DNA of 64,000 nucleotides from Bryobacteraceae bacterium (GTDB taxonomy: Bacteria; Acidobacteriota; Terriglobia; Bryobacterales; Bryobacteraceae), in assembly GCA_030041495.1 (NCBI GenBank), contig JASHNT010000141.1:62001-126000 (forward strand). Reading direction: 5' to 3'. The notes beneath the pieces are model-generated. The model did no database searches, was not told the DNA's origin, and worked only from the letters and a program-made list of their open reading frames with translations. Made by a program: the position numbers and the translations under genes. Every line of letters starts with the position of its first letter. Position 1 is the first letter of the stretch. Below are positions 35,004 to 43,688 of this stretch, in pieces.

Positions 35004-35048
35004 TTTACACGTGGGAGGTCACAGGATCGAGTCCTGTCCCGCCCACCA
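35004..35048 (+). pseudogene. 3' half of a tRNA gene, probably tRNA-Val(UAC)
   Basis: The sequence begins with an anticodon-loop-like TTTACAC, then GTGGG (3' anticodon stem), AGGTC, a T arm ACAGG ATCGAGT CCTGT, the 3' acceptor strand CCCGCCC, discriminator A and encoded CCA. No 5' half precedes it; the operator of the toxin operon lies there instead. Breaks at the anticodon loop are typical of attachment sites used by tyrosine integrases. It sits seven bases from the gamma-glutamyltransferase stop. Confidence 0.85.
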
Positions 35049-35054
35049 TCCCTC

Positions 35055-36731
35055 TTACCTCACAATCGGCTCCGGAATCGCTTCGCCGTCTGCGCGAGGG
35101 TCGGAGGCCGCGTAGTTCGTCTTGGTTTTGGAATCGTGAAGGATCGCCTGGCCGCGGCCCATCTCTTGCGTGTATTCGCGGCGGATGCGGATTTCGTGGC
35201 CGCGCTCGGAGAGCTGCTGGAGCGTAGCGGTGGGAACGCGCACTTCAATCGACACGTCGCAGCCGCCCGAGTTTTTCTTGGTGAAGCGCGGAGCTTCCAG
35301 CGCCTGCTGGATGTTCATTCCGTAATCGACGATGTTCGACACGAACTGCGCATGCGCCAGGGGTTGATTCGCGCCGCCCATGATGCCGAAGCCGATGTGC
35401 TGATCCCCGCGCTCCATGAAGCCGGGCATGATCGTATGAAACGGTCGCTTGCCGCCAGCGAGCACGTTGGGGGAATGCGGATCGAACGAAAAGAGCGCGC
35501 CGCGATTCTGCAAAATGAACCCCATTCCTTCGGCCGTAATGCCCGAGCCGAATTCGCTATAGACGCTCTCGATCCAACTTGCCATGTTGCCGTCTTTGTC
35601 GATGACCGTGAGGTAAGTCGTGTTGCTTCCGACCGGATCTCCATTGGGAACGTCGCAATGGGCGTGCAACGGGTCAATGAGCGCGGCGCGCTTCTTCGCA
35701 TAATCCTTCGAAACCAGACCATCGACGGGAACTTTGAAGACGCGCGGATCGGCATTATAGCGGCGGACATCGGCGTAGGCGAGTTTCATGGCTTCGATAC
35801 GTTTGTGCATTTCTGGCGCGCTGAAGGGCCCCAACGGCGAAGCCGGCGTCACCTCCATGATGTTGAGCATTTCCAGCGCAGCCACGCCCTGGCTGTTGGG
35901 CGGGAGCTCGTAAATCTTCCAGCCCCGATAGTCACTTGAAATCGGCGTGACCCATTCGGAGGAGTAATCTGCGAGATCCTCAGCCGTCATCGTCCCGCCA
36001 AGCTCGTGCGAGGTTTTCAAAATCGCGGCTGCGATGCCACCCTTGTAAAACGCAGTCGGGCCTTGATCCGCCAGCACGCGCAACGCGTGGCCGATGTCGG
36101 GATTCTTGAAGACATCGCCGACCTTGGGGACTTTTCCTCCCGGTAGGAACACGCGCATGGATTCAGAATCGTTCTTAAGGCGTCCGGCTTCCTCGGCCCA
36201 GGATTCCTGAATCGCTTCGGTTACCGGGAAGCCTTGCTCGGCATAAGCGATCGCGGATTGAAAAAGGTCCTTCCAGGGAAGCTTGCCGTAACGCTGGTGC
36301 ATCTTGCCCCAACCCTCGACTGCGCCAGGCACGGTGAAGCTGTGAATCCCCGCTTGCGGCATCGACTTGAACCCTTGTTTCGCCAGAAATTCGGGGGAAA
36401 GCCCCTTCGGCGCGGGACCGGAGGCGTTGAGTCCTACTAGCTTGCCGGTGTTCGCCTCCCAATAGATGACAAAAAGATCGCCTCCGAGGCCGGTCTTCAT
36501 CGGCTCGACCACCGCCAGTACTGCATTCGCGGCGATCGCGGCATCGGCAGCCGATCCGCCCTTGGCGAGAATCTGCGCCGCGGCCGAGGAAGCCAGCGTC
36601 TGACTGGTTGCCGCAATGCCCTGCTCCGAGATCACCATGGAGCGCCCGTAATTGCGGCCCTGACCGAACAGAGGAACGCTCAGCGTCAATACGCAGAAAG
36701 CCGAGAAGCACGCGCATTCGCAGATCATCAT
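35055..36731 (-). CDS. ggt: Secreted gamma-glutamyltransferase
   Basis: A roughly 558-residue enzyme of the gamma-glutamyltranspeptidase family. A signal peptide (MMICECACFSAFCVLTLSVP) leads the mature N-terminal half (SEQGIAATSQTLAS, GGSAADAAIAANAVLAVVEP). Autoprocessing should occur before the nucleophile Thr near residue 370 in SNTTYLTVIDKDGN; downstream FGSGITAEGMGF and PRFTKKNSGG are seen. The enzyme transfers or hydrolyses gamma-glutamyl groups of glutathione and related peptides in the periplasm. The exact start among consecutive ATGs is not settled. Its last 45 codons are duplicated 2.4 kb away across the accessory islet. Confidence 0.9.
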   Translation of the reverse strand: MMICECACFSAFCVLTLSVPLFGQGRNYGRSMVISEQGIAATSQTLASSAAAQILAKGGSAADAAIAANAVLAVVEPMKTGLGGDLFVIYWEANTGKLVGLNASGPAPKGLSPEFLAKQGFKSMPQAGIHSFTVPGAVEGWGKMHQRYGKLPWKDLFQSAIAYAEQGFPVTEAIQESWAEEAGRLKNDSESMRVFLPGGKVPKVGDVFKNPDIGHALRVLADQGPTAFYKGGIAAAILKTSHELGGTMTAEDLADYSSEWVTPISSDYRGWKIYELPPNSQGVAALEMLNIMEVTPASPLGPFSAPEMHKRIEAMKLAYADVRRYNADPRVFKVPVDGLVSKDYAKKRAALIDPLHAHCDVPNGDPVGSNTTYLTVIDKDGNMASWIESVYSEFGSGITAEGMGFILQNRGALFSFDPHSPNVLAGGKRPFHTIMPGFMERGDQHIGFGIMGGANQPLAHAQFVSNIVDYGMNIQQALEAPRFTKKNSGGCDVSIEVRVPTATLQQLSERGHEIRIRREYTQEMGRGQAILHDSKTKTNYAASDPRADGEAIPEPIVR

Positions 36732-36794
36732 GATGGTGGCTATTCTATCCCGGACGCAATTCAAAGGTGGAAATGAGCGCTTCCTCCGCGCACT

Positions 36795-37697
36795 TCACGC
36801 GGAGGGGCGGGTTTCGCCTTTAACCTGGGTGCGGTGCAGGATGCGCCGGCAAACCGGATCAAAGGCATCGCGGCGATGCATGGTGCAGCGGTTGTCCCAC
36901 AGCACCAGATCGCGGGGCCGCCAATTGTGGCTCCAGGTGAGCTGCTCTGCGGTCGCGTACTGCCAGAGTTCATCGAGTAGCGCTTCGGATTCGGCCAGAG
37001 GAAGTCCGCCAACATACGCATTGCGGCGGCGGCCCAGATACAGCGCGGTGCGGCCCGACTCCGGATGCTTTGTCAGGAGCGGGTGATACACTCCGGCTGA
37101 AGTTAGCGGATCGTCGATCGCCGGCATGCCGTGCCGGAGATAGCCGCCGCTGTTATAGGTTCCGTCATGCTTGAGACCGAGGCCTGAAATCCGGCTTCGC
37201 AACTCGCCCGGCAACCGTTCGCATGCTTCATACATGTTGCAAAAATAAGTATCGCCCCCGGCTGGAGGCGTTTCCAGCGCGTACAGCATGCTGGCCTTGG
37301 GAGGAATTTCCAGGTACGACATGTCGGTGTGCCACACGGCTTCGCCAGCGCCGAGGCTGCCGATCGGCACTCCATTCTCGATCACGTTCGAAACCACGTA
37401 AATCTCCGGGTGTCCCTCCACGAAGCGCCGGCCGGTTTCCTGAACAGGCGCCCAGTCGAGCTCGCCGAAACGGCGGCTGAAACGGATGAGATCCCCGTCG
37501 CTGAGTTGTTGGCCACGAAATAACAGGACCAGATGATCGAGCCAGGCTGCGTGGATCGCCTCAAAATCGCGGGCACCGAGGTCCCGCAGATCCAACGGCC
37601 CTGCTGCGCCGCTAATCTCAGCCGCGAGCGCATGCCCGGAGGGAGTGATCATCACGCGGGACGACTTAGCAGATTGAGCTGTAACGGAGGGATCCAT
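36795..37697 (-). CDS. TauD/TfdA-family Fe(II)/2-oxoglutarate dioxygenase
   Basis: About 300 residues. The iron-binding triad is seen in EAVWHTDMSYLEIPP (H-x-D) and in NRCTMHRRDAF (distal His), with the 2-oxoglutarate-binding Arg in RRILHRTQVKG. The N-terminus resembles the family from ITPSGHALAAEISG onwards. Members hydroxylate sulfonates, aryloxy acids or other small acids, so the substrate remains open. I used ATG 37697; TTG 37709 is an alternative and neither has a strong ribosome site. It lies 63 bases upstream of ggt on the same strand and may be co-transcribed. Confidence 0.85.
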   Translation of the reverse strand: MDPSVTAQSAKSSRVMITPSGHALAAEISGAAGPLDLRDLGARDFEAIHAAWLDHLVLLFRGQQLSDGDLIRFSRRFGELDWAPVQETGRRFVEGHPEIYVVSNVIENGVPIGSLGAGEAVWHTDMSYLEIPPKASMLYALETPPAGGDTYFCNMYEACERLPGELRSRISGLGLKHDGTYNSGGYLRHGMPAIDDPLTSAGVYHPLLTKHPESGRTALYLGRRRNAYVGGLPLAESEALLDELWQYATAEQLTWSHNWRPRDLVLWDNRCTMHRRDAFDPVCRRILHRTQVKGETRPSA

Positions 37698-37875
37698 TCC
37701 AACCGACAATCTATCAGAGCCGGCGCTGTATTATCCGGCAACCGTCGCCAACTTCAGACCTGACTGAGATCGTCGCCGCTGGAGTCTTCAAGGGTTCACT
37801 CGGAAGGAGGCTTCCTGTCACTATGAGAAGGTGCGTCCGCGAGAATCTTGTACTGATTGTGCGCGGTGACCCGGC

Positions 37876-39192
37876 ATGGTATCGGATCACCCTATGACAG
37901 AGCAGCGGGGATGGTACATGTACGACTTCGCGCAGTCGGCATTCTCTACCACTGTCGTCACGCTGTTCCTGGGGCCGTATTTGACCGCGTTGGCCAAGTC
38001 CGCTGCCGACTCCCGCGGCATGGTGCATCCTTTCGGCCTGGTTGTCGACGCGCGCAGCTACTGGAGCTATCTGGTGAGCCTGTCGGTCATCCTGCAGGTG
38101 ATCGTTCTGCCGGTCATCGGCGCAGTGGCGGACTACGGCCGACGAAAGAAGCAAGTGTTGGCGGCCGCGGCGTACCTTGGCGCGGCGGCCACAGTGGCCA
38201 TGTTCCTCCTGCGGGGCGAACGCTATCTGCTCGGGGGCGCTTTGTTTCTAATCGCCAATGTCAGCTTCGGCGCAGGGGTCGTCATCTACAACTCGTTCCT
38301 TCCGGAGATCGCGCCGCGGGAGGATCGGGACGAAGTCTCGTCGAAAGGATGGGCCACGGGATACCTGGGAGGCGGGACGCTGCTGCTGTTGAATCTGTTG
38401 CTGTACCTGAATGCGGAGCGAGTCGGGATCAGTGAGGCGACGGCAGTCCGCATCAGCTTGAGCTCCGCAGGCATATGGTGGGCCGCATTTACGGTTTTTC
38501 CGCTCCTCGCGCTTCACAATCGCGGACCTGCGCGAGCGCTCGGCGCAGGACGGAGCGCGACTGTAGCGGTGTTACGGCATCTGGGCCAGACCCTGCGTGA
38601 AGTCCGCTATTATCCCCAGACTCTGAGGTTCATGATCGCCTTTCTTCTGTACAACGATGCGATTCAGACCGTTGTCACCATGGCGACGCAATTCGGCAAT
38701 GACGAACTGAAGATCCCCGTTTCTCAATTGACGCTGGCGATCCTAATGGTGCAGTTCGTGGCCTTCTTCGGCGCGCTGGGATTTAAGTGGCTGGCCGCTC
38801 GAATCACCGCGAAACGCGCCGTCGTAGTAAGCCTAGTCATTTGGACCGCGGTGCTCGTATACATTTACGTGGCCGTGAAAACGACGCTCCAGTTCTTCGT
38901 GATGGCGGCGGTGGTTGCGTTGGTTCTCGGCGGTAGCCAGGCACTCAGCCGCTCCCTCTACGCCCAGTTGATCCCGAGGTCCAAGGAAGCCGAATATTAT
39001 GGCATCTATGAAGTTACCGACAAGGGCACAAGCTGGTTGTGCCCCATGTTTTTCGGGCTGGCGCTGCAGTTCACCCGGAGCTACAGAATCGCGATTCTCT
39101 CGTTAATCCTGTTCTTCCTGGCCGGCCTGCTGGTCCTGCTGAAGGTGGATGTGGAGCGCGGCGAACGGGAGGTGGCGCAAAGCATTCCTTGA
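37876..39192 (+). CDS. UMF1-family MFS transporter
   Basis: A 438-residue MFS protein with 12 hydrophobic segments. The N-terminal GWYMYDFAQSAFSTTVVTLF and PVIGAVADYGRRKK, the early YNSFLPEIAP and the late LYAQLIPRSKEAEYYGIYEV and TDKGTSWLCPMFFG are characteristic of the UMF1/Atg22-like family, whose cargo in bacteria is mostly unknown. ATG 37876 or 37894 may be the start. It diverges from the dioxygenase gene across about 180 bases. Confidence 0.85.
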   Translation: MVSDHPMTEQRGWYMYDFAQSAFSTTVVTLFLGPYLTALAKSAADSRGMVHPFGLVVDARSYWSYLVSLSVILQVIVLPVIGAVADYGRRKKQVLAAAAYLGAAATVAMFLLRGERYLLGGALFLIANVSFGAGVVIYNSFLPEIAPREDRDEVSSKGWATGYLGGGTLLLLNLLLYLNAERVGISEATAVRISLSSAGIWWAAFTVFPLLALHNRGPARALGAGRSATVAVLRHLGQTLREVRYYPQTLRFMIAFLLYNDAIQTVVTMATQFGNDELKIPVSQLTLAILMVQFVAFFGALGFKWLAARITAKRAVVVSLVIWTAVLVYIYVAVKTTLQFFVMAAVVALVLGGSQALSRSLYAQLIPRSKEAEYYGIYEVTDKGTSWLCPMFFGLALQFTRSYRIAILSLILFFLAGLLVLLKVDVERGEREVAQSIP

Positions 39193-39290
39193 AGCCTCTT
39201 CAGCCAAGCGCCCGGACGCGGCCTTTCGATCGATTCAATCGCTCGCCGCGGGGCCGTGAGCGCTCGCAATTTCGCCCGCTTATTCGAGCG

Positions 39291-41945
39291 TCAGACCGGA
39301 GTGGAGGCGGGCGTAACGCTTTCGCGTGAGGCGGCGTCGACTGCTCTGGCCAGTGCGCGCAATTGGCAGGCGAGTTCAGCTTGATTGGCTTCCGCGGCGG
39401 ACTTTTCGATCCTACGCCCGAATTCCTCGATTTCCGGGAATCCGTACCCACGGCCGGTACCCTTCAGGTTGTGTCCAAAGCGGCGAATCAGTTCGAAGTT
39501 GCCGCATGTGAGATTCACGAGCGCATCCTCGACTTGACGGACTTTCGATTCCAGATAGGCCGGAACAAGAGATTTAACGGCCTCAGGGACTTCGATTCGA
39601 GCGGGCGCCGAGCACCGGCGGGAATAACGATCGATGGTTTCAATCAGGGTGGCTTGATCGACTGGCTTGGCGACGTGCGCGACGCATCCGTCGTCCAGGC
39701 AGGCGCGGACTTCTTCGGCCACAGCGCTGGCGGAAAGAGCAACAATGGGCACATCCGGGGTCAAGGAGGCCGCCTGCCATTCCCGGATTCTGCGCACCGC
39801 GGCGTGACCATCCATTACGGGCATGTCGATGTCCATAAGGATCAGATCGAACGGTGCGGCATCCGCGGCGGCTGCCGTTACCACGCTCACGGCCTGCTCG
39901 CCGTTGTCGGCGAAGTGGAGGTCGAGTGGCTGCCCACGGAGGTAGCAATGGAATAGCGCGCGGTTGTCGACTTCGTCCTCGGCGATCAAGACCCGCAGCG
40001 GCCTGAGATGGCGTGGCCCTGCCGTACGTGGCACCGAGACCGGGCAGGCGGTGACGGATTGTGTATCTAAGATGAGGGGCACAGTAAAATAAAAGGAGCT
40101 CCCGGCTCCCGGACTGCTTTCGACGCCGATTTCGCCGCCCATTAATTGCACCAATTCGTGGCAAATCGCCAACCCAAGGCCGCTGCCGGCACTGCGTGGC
40201 CTGCCTGGCCCAAGCGGAACCTGCACGAACGGCGCGAAGATTTTCTTCTGATCGCCGACAGCGATGCCTGGTCCGCTGTCGGTGATCTCCAGACGGAGAA
40301 AGGTCGAACCAGGGCCGGGAACGACCGCGGCCTGCACGTCTACCCGGCCCTCTTGCGTAAATTTGAGAGCGTTGCTGAGCAGATTGGTAAGCACCTGCTG
40401 GATGCGCAAAGGATCTCCGGCGAGTGAATCAGGAATCTCGGGCGGAATAGACACGCCCAAAGTGATTTCCTTGCGCGAAGCAGATTCAAAAAACGTCCGC
40501 GCGACGTCGTCAACGACTTGGCGGAGCCGGAAGCCGGTGCGCTCTATGCGGACGGCGCCGGCTTCGATTCGCGAGAAATCCAAAAAATCGTTGATGAGCG
40601 CGACCAGGCGGCGGGAGTTGCGCCGGAACATATGTACATATTCGGTTTGGTCGGGGTCAAGCGGCGTTTGGGACAGCAGGTCAGCGGAGCCGAGGATCGC
40701 ATTGAGCGGCGTGCGGATGTCGTGGCTGATCTTGGCCAGGAATTCGGTTCTCGCCCTGCTGGAAGCGAGGGCGGCGTCGCGGGCTTGAATCAGGGCTTGC
40801 TCAGCCTGGCGCTGAAGAGTGATGTCGCGCACAAAGATATGGTAATGGCCGTCCTGTTCCGGACCGGCGGGTTCCGAACCGGCCAAGGGCAGGAGCGTGA
40901 TCGACACGTCAGTAATGGATGAGTCCGGGCGGCAAATCCGGGCTTCGACCTCGAAGCGTTCCGAGCGGCTCATCCACTCGATGGCTTCTTCAACGCGCGC
41001 GCGATCCTCAGGGCAACCGGTGGAGAGGAACTCAAGGGGATAAGTCGAGGGTGCACTGTCGCTTAGCCCCACCAAGTCCGCGAACGCCTTATTGAAGCAG
41101 GTGAGGCGGCCCGAGGAATCGGATAGTGCGATCCCTTGGAGGGCGTTCTCCAACGCGCTGGTCCGGGTGCGAAGAATCGCCGCGGTGCGCAGGATGCCTT
41201 CGTTGAGCATTCCAATTTCGTCCTGGCCAGCGGGATCATGGTCAAGCGGCACGCCGGCGGAAAGTCTAGCCAAATTCTCTTTGACCTTTGCGATACGCGA
41301 GGTGATGCCGGAGGCGAACAGCATGGAAATGACCAATCCTCCGAACACGCCGCCTACCGCGCAAATTCCAATCACCAGAGACAGGCGCAGGTGCAGGGCA
41401 TGTACCTGCGATAGAACCTGCTGGTTTGTCCGGCTTTCTTCGGAAAGCATCTGGGTGAAGAGTGACTCCATGGCAGCACGATCTTTCTGGGCGGCGAAAA
41501 CCTCCTTCCGTTGCTCTTGCGGCGATAGCACCCCTGCGCGGAGCCGCCCGATCGCATCGAAAATCATTTCAACGCGCTGGCGCTCCAGAGCCTCGATCGT
41601 TCGCAGACTCTCCTGCTGGGCCGGGCTCCCTGCGATCAACCCCGCGAGCTTCCGGCAGGTCGCATCGAAAACCGCAAAGGAATCGCGGATGCGGGAGGCG
41701 AGGCGCTCGTCGCCCCCGATCAGGTACCCACGAATGGATGCACTGGCATCGGCTTCCTCGACTCTGAGTTCCTGAATCGTCGCCGCCGATTCGACCCGTT
41801 GATTGACCTCCTTCTCTGCCGTCTCAATCCGAGAGCCTACGAAGTACGCAGCGCAGGCGATGAGGACGGTCGCGGCGGCCGGGGTGGCCACCACGATGAG
41901 GCCCTTTCTGCCGAGCTTGATATCGGACCAGCACCCCAGACGCAT
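39291..41945 (-). CDS. Hybrid sensor histidine kinase with CHASE3, HAMP, PAS, receiver and HPt domains
   Basis: An 884-residue phosphorelay protein. Residues 10-30 and about 180-200 are membrane helices enclosing a CHASE3-like periplasmic domain; HAMP (about 200-255) and PAS (about 265-385) follow. HisKA has H408 in AKISHDIRTPLNAI, the HATPase has N-box NLLSNALKF and G-boxes DSGPGIA and GSGLGL, the receiver has D705 in LILMDIDMPVMDG, and a C-terminal HPt has H825 in RFGHNLKGTGRG. It thus holds three relay sites in one chain. Its ATG follows the stop of the upstream receiver gene by one base, so the two are coupled. The output target is not known. Confidence 0.92.
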   Translation of the reverse strand: MRLGCWSDIKLGRKGLIVVATPAAATVLIACAAYFVGSRIETAEKEVNQRVESAATIQELRVEEADASASIRGYLIGGDERLASRIRDSFAVFDATCRKLAGLIAGSPAQQESLRTIEALERQRVEMIFDAIGRLRAGVLSPQEQRKEVFAAQKDRAAMESLFTQMLSEESRTNQQVLSQVHALHLRLSLVIGICAVGGVFGGLVISMLFASGITSRIAKVKENLARLSAGVPLDHDPAGQDEIGMLNEGILRTAAILRTRTSALENALQGIALSDSSGRLTCFNKAFADLVGLSDSAPSTYPLEFLSTGCPEDRARVEEAIEWMSRSERFEVEARICRPDSSITDVSITLLPLAGSEPAGPEQDGHYHIFVRDITLQRQAEQALIQARDAALASSRARTEFLAKISHDIRTPLNAILGSADLLSQTPLDPDQTEYVHMFRRNSRRLVALINDFLDFSRIEAGAVRIERTGFRLRQVVDDVARTFFESASRKEITLGVSIPPEIPDSLAGDPLRIQQVLTNLLSNALKFTQEGRVDVQAAVVPGPGSTFLRLEITDSGPGIAVGDQKKIFAPFVQVPLGPGRPRSAGSGLGLAICHELVQLMGGEIGVESSPGAGSSFYFTVPLILDTQSVTACPVSVPRTAGPRHLRPLRVLIAEDEVDNRALFHCYLRGQPLDLHFADNGEQAVSVVTAAAADAAPFDLILMDIDMPVMDGHAAVRRIREWQAASLTPDVPIVALSASAVAEEVRACLDDGCVAHVAKPVDQATLIETIDRYSRRCSAPARIEVPEAVKSLVPAYLESKVRQVEDALVNLTCGNFELIRRFGHNLKGTGRGYGFPEIEEFGRRIEKSAAEANQAELACQLRALARAVDAASRESVTPASTPV

Positions 41946-41946
41946 T

Positions 41947-42396
41947 TTAACGTTCAAGAAGATCGAGAACCACGGTGGGCAGCCGCTCGATTTCGGATTT
42001 TGAAAGCACCGCGTCCGCACCCAGGATGGAAGAGATTTGCAGATAAAGGCTGCCGGAAGGCACCCCGGAAACCGACAGCACCTTCAAATGGGAGTAGGAA
42101 TCTCTCATCTCCTTGATTACTTCCAGACCGTCGCGGCCCGGCATGAAAATATCCAGAACGACGGCGTGCACACCCTGCGAATGGAGCTTGAGGTAGTTCA
42201 GCGCCTCGCGGCCGGTTTCGGCTTCGGCGACGGAGATCCCGAGAGGGGCTAGCAGGCCTTTCGCCAACGCACGAAAATGCGGATCGTCATCGACGATCAG
42301 CACACACGGCTGCGGGAGGGGGGCCGCGGCGACCGCGGATGGGGTTCCGAGCGATAGGGCCGCGGGAGATGTTTGCGCAGTTGAGATAAGGGGCAT
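41947..42396 (-). CDS. Single-domain response regulator
   Basis: About 149 residues from ATG 42396, or 173 from GTG 42468. A receiver domain fills the C-terminal 120 residues: acidic pocket VLIVDDDPHF, phospho-acceptor D82 in VVLDIFMPGRDG, switch VLSVSG and Lys in AVLSKSEIE. No output domain is present, so it may act as an intermediate in the phosphorelay with the hybrid kinase encoded one base downstream. An Ala/Pro-rich leader precedes the domain. Confidence 0.85.
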   Translation of the reverse strand: MPLISTAQTSPAALSLGTPSAVAAAPLPQPCVLIVDDDPHFRALAKGLLAPLGISVAEAETGREALNYLKLHSQGVHAVVLDIFMPGRDGLEVIKEMRDSYSHLKVLSVSGVPSGSLYLQISSILGADAVLSKSEIERLPTVVLDLLER

Positions 42397-42483
42397 GCGA
42401 GACGCATCGGCAGCAATCCTAGAAATAAGAATTCTTTTTTTTGTCCCGCCGGACGATGAGGTTCTCACTGCCGGAGACTAAAA

Positions 42484-43669
42484 GTGATCCTAGTCACAGC
42501 TTCACCAGACGCTGAATTTCATAGAGAGATCGTTGGCGCCTTGCAAGGGCGATTTCGTTTCGACGGGCATTGGCAGGTCGGGTACGGGGAGCTCACGCGG
42601 CTGCGCACGGCTTCGCCGGATCAACAATATGTTCTCGCCCTCGATTTCACCGATCCAGCCCGCGCGATGGTAATGGCGCGCGCCATCGACAGCCGTTCCG
42701 AGTTCGCTACGCTGGCCGTGGGCGGAGGTGGAACTCGCGAGGACTTACTCCAACTAATGCAGGTGGGAATACGCGACGTAGTACCTCATGACAGCCCGGA
42801 GGAACTGCGACAGGCCACGCGGCGGGCGGTTAGCAAGCTGACCTCACCTGAGGAGTTGCGGGCGGACCTGTGTGCCTTTCTGCCGGCCAAACCCGGATGC
42901 GGGGCTACGACCCTGGCTACGCACGCCATGTCCGTGGCGGCGCGGCTGACCAGCGAGCCGACGCTGCTGCTGGATTTCGACTTGCGTCTGGGAGTCACAT
43001 CCTTTCTGTTAAAGGCTAGCGGGCATCATACGATTGTGGACGCGTTGCGCGAGGCCCATCACTTGGACCCGGATTTATGGGCGAGCCTGGTCACGCAAGC
43101 CGGGAAGCTGCATTTGATCGGTTCGGGACCAGTGAATTACTCCCAGCACTTCCCGCCGGAGAGCTTCGCGGACATTCTTCAGTTCGCGGTGCAAATCTAT
43201 TCCTATGTCGCGGTGGATTTGCCAGGGACGATGGAAGCGCATGAAGTCGAGAACCCTGCTGCGCTCGAAGCGGATCTACCTGATCTGCACGACCGATATC
43301 GGAGCTCTCCATTTGGCGCACCGGAAATCGGAGTGGCTGCGGGATCTGGGCCTGACCGAAAAGGTGACGTTGGTTTTGAATTGCGTTGAGCGCCGCAGCG
43401 GATTGAGCGTGGCCGATATCGAGCGGATCATTCAACTGCCGGTGCGGCACCTGGTGCCGGCGGCTGCATCGGAGATTGCGCGCGCGGCGCAGCAGGGGGC
43501 AGTGATCGAGGGAGGTTCGGCGATGGCCAAGGAAATTGGCAAAATCGCGTCCGAAATTGTTTCCGTGGAGCCGATCGCATCCAAGCCGAATCCGCTGCGC
43601 CGTTTTGTCGAGTATTTCTCGGTTAGCGCCGCCCGCGACGCGCGGGCTCAGTCGACACGGATGCAATAG
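42484..43669 (+). pseudogene. CpaE/MinD-like ATPase gene with a +1 frameshift
   Basis: The first 256 codons encode an N-terminal receiver-like domain (MILVTASPDAEFHREIVGAL) and a MinD-like domain with the CpaE-type deviant P-loop LPAKPGCGATTLATHA, LLLDFDLRLG and YVAVDLPGTMEAHEVE. At about 43252 the homologous sequence continues one base later: TLLRSKRIYLICTTDIGALH, then LNCVERRSGLSVADIERIIQ, typical for the C-terminal half of CpaE. As given, frame 1 stops at 43389 after an unrelated tail. A one-base insertion in GAGAACCC explains it. CpaE-like proteins localise Flp/Tad pilus machinery, but no tad genes are in view. Frameshift, programmed shift and sequencing error are all possible. Confidence 0.85.
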
Positions 43670-43688
43670 AAAGGAGCACGCTGCTGTC

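Noticed and set aside
36731-36764. Upstream extension of ggt to a TTG at 36764
   Set aside because: The extension puts non-hydrophobic residues before the signal peptide and has no ribosome site.
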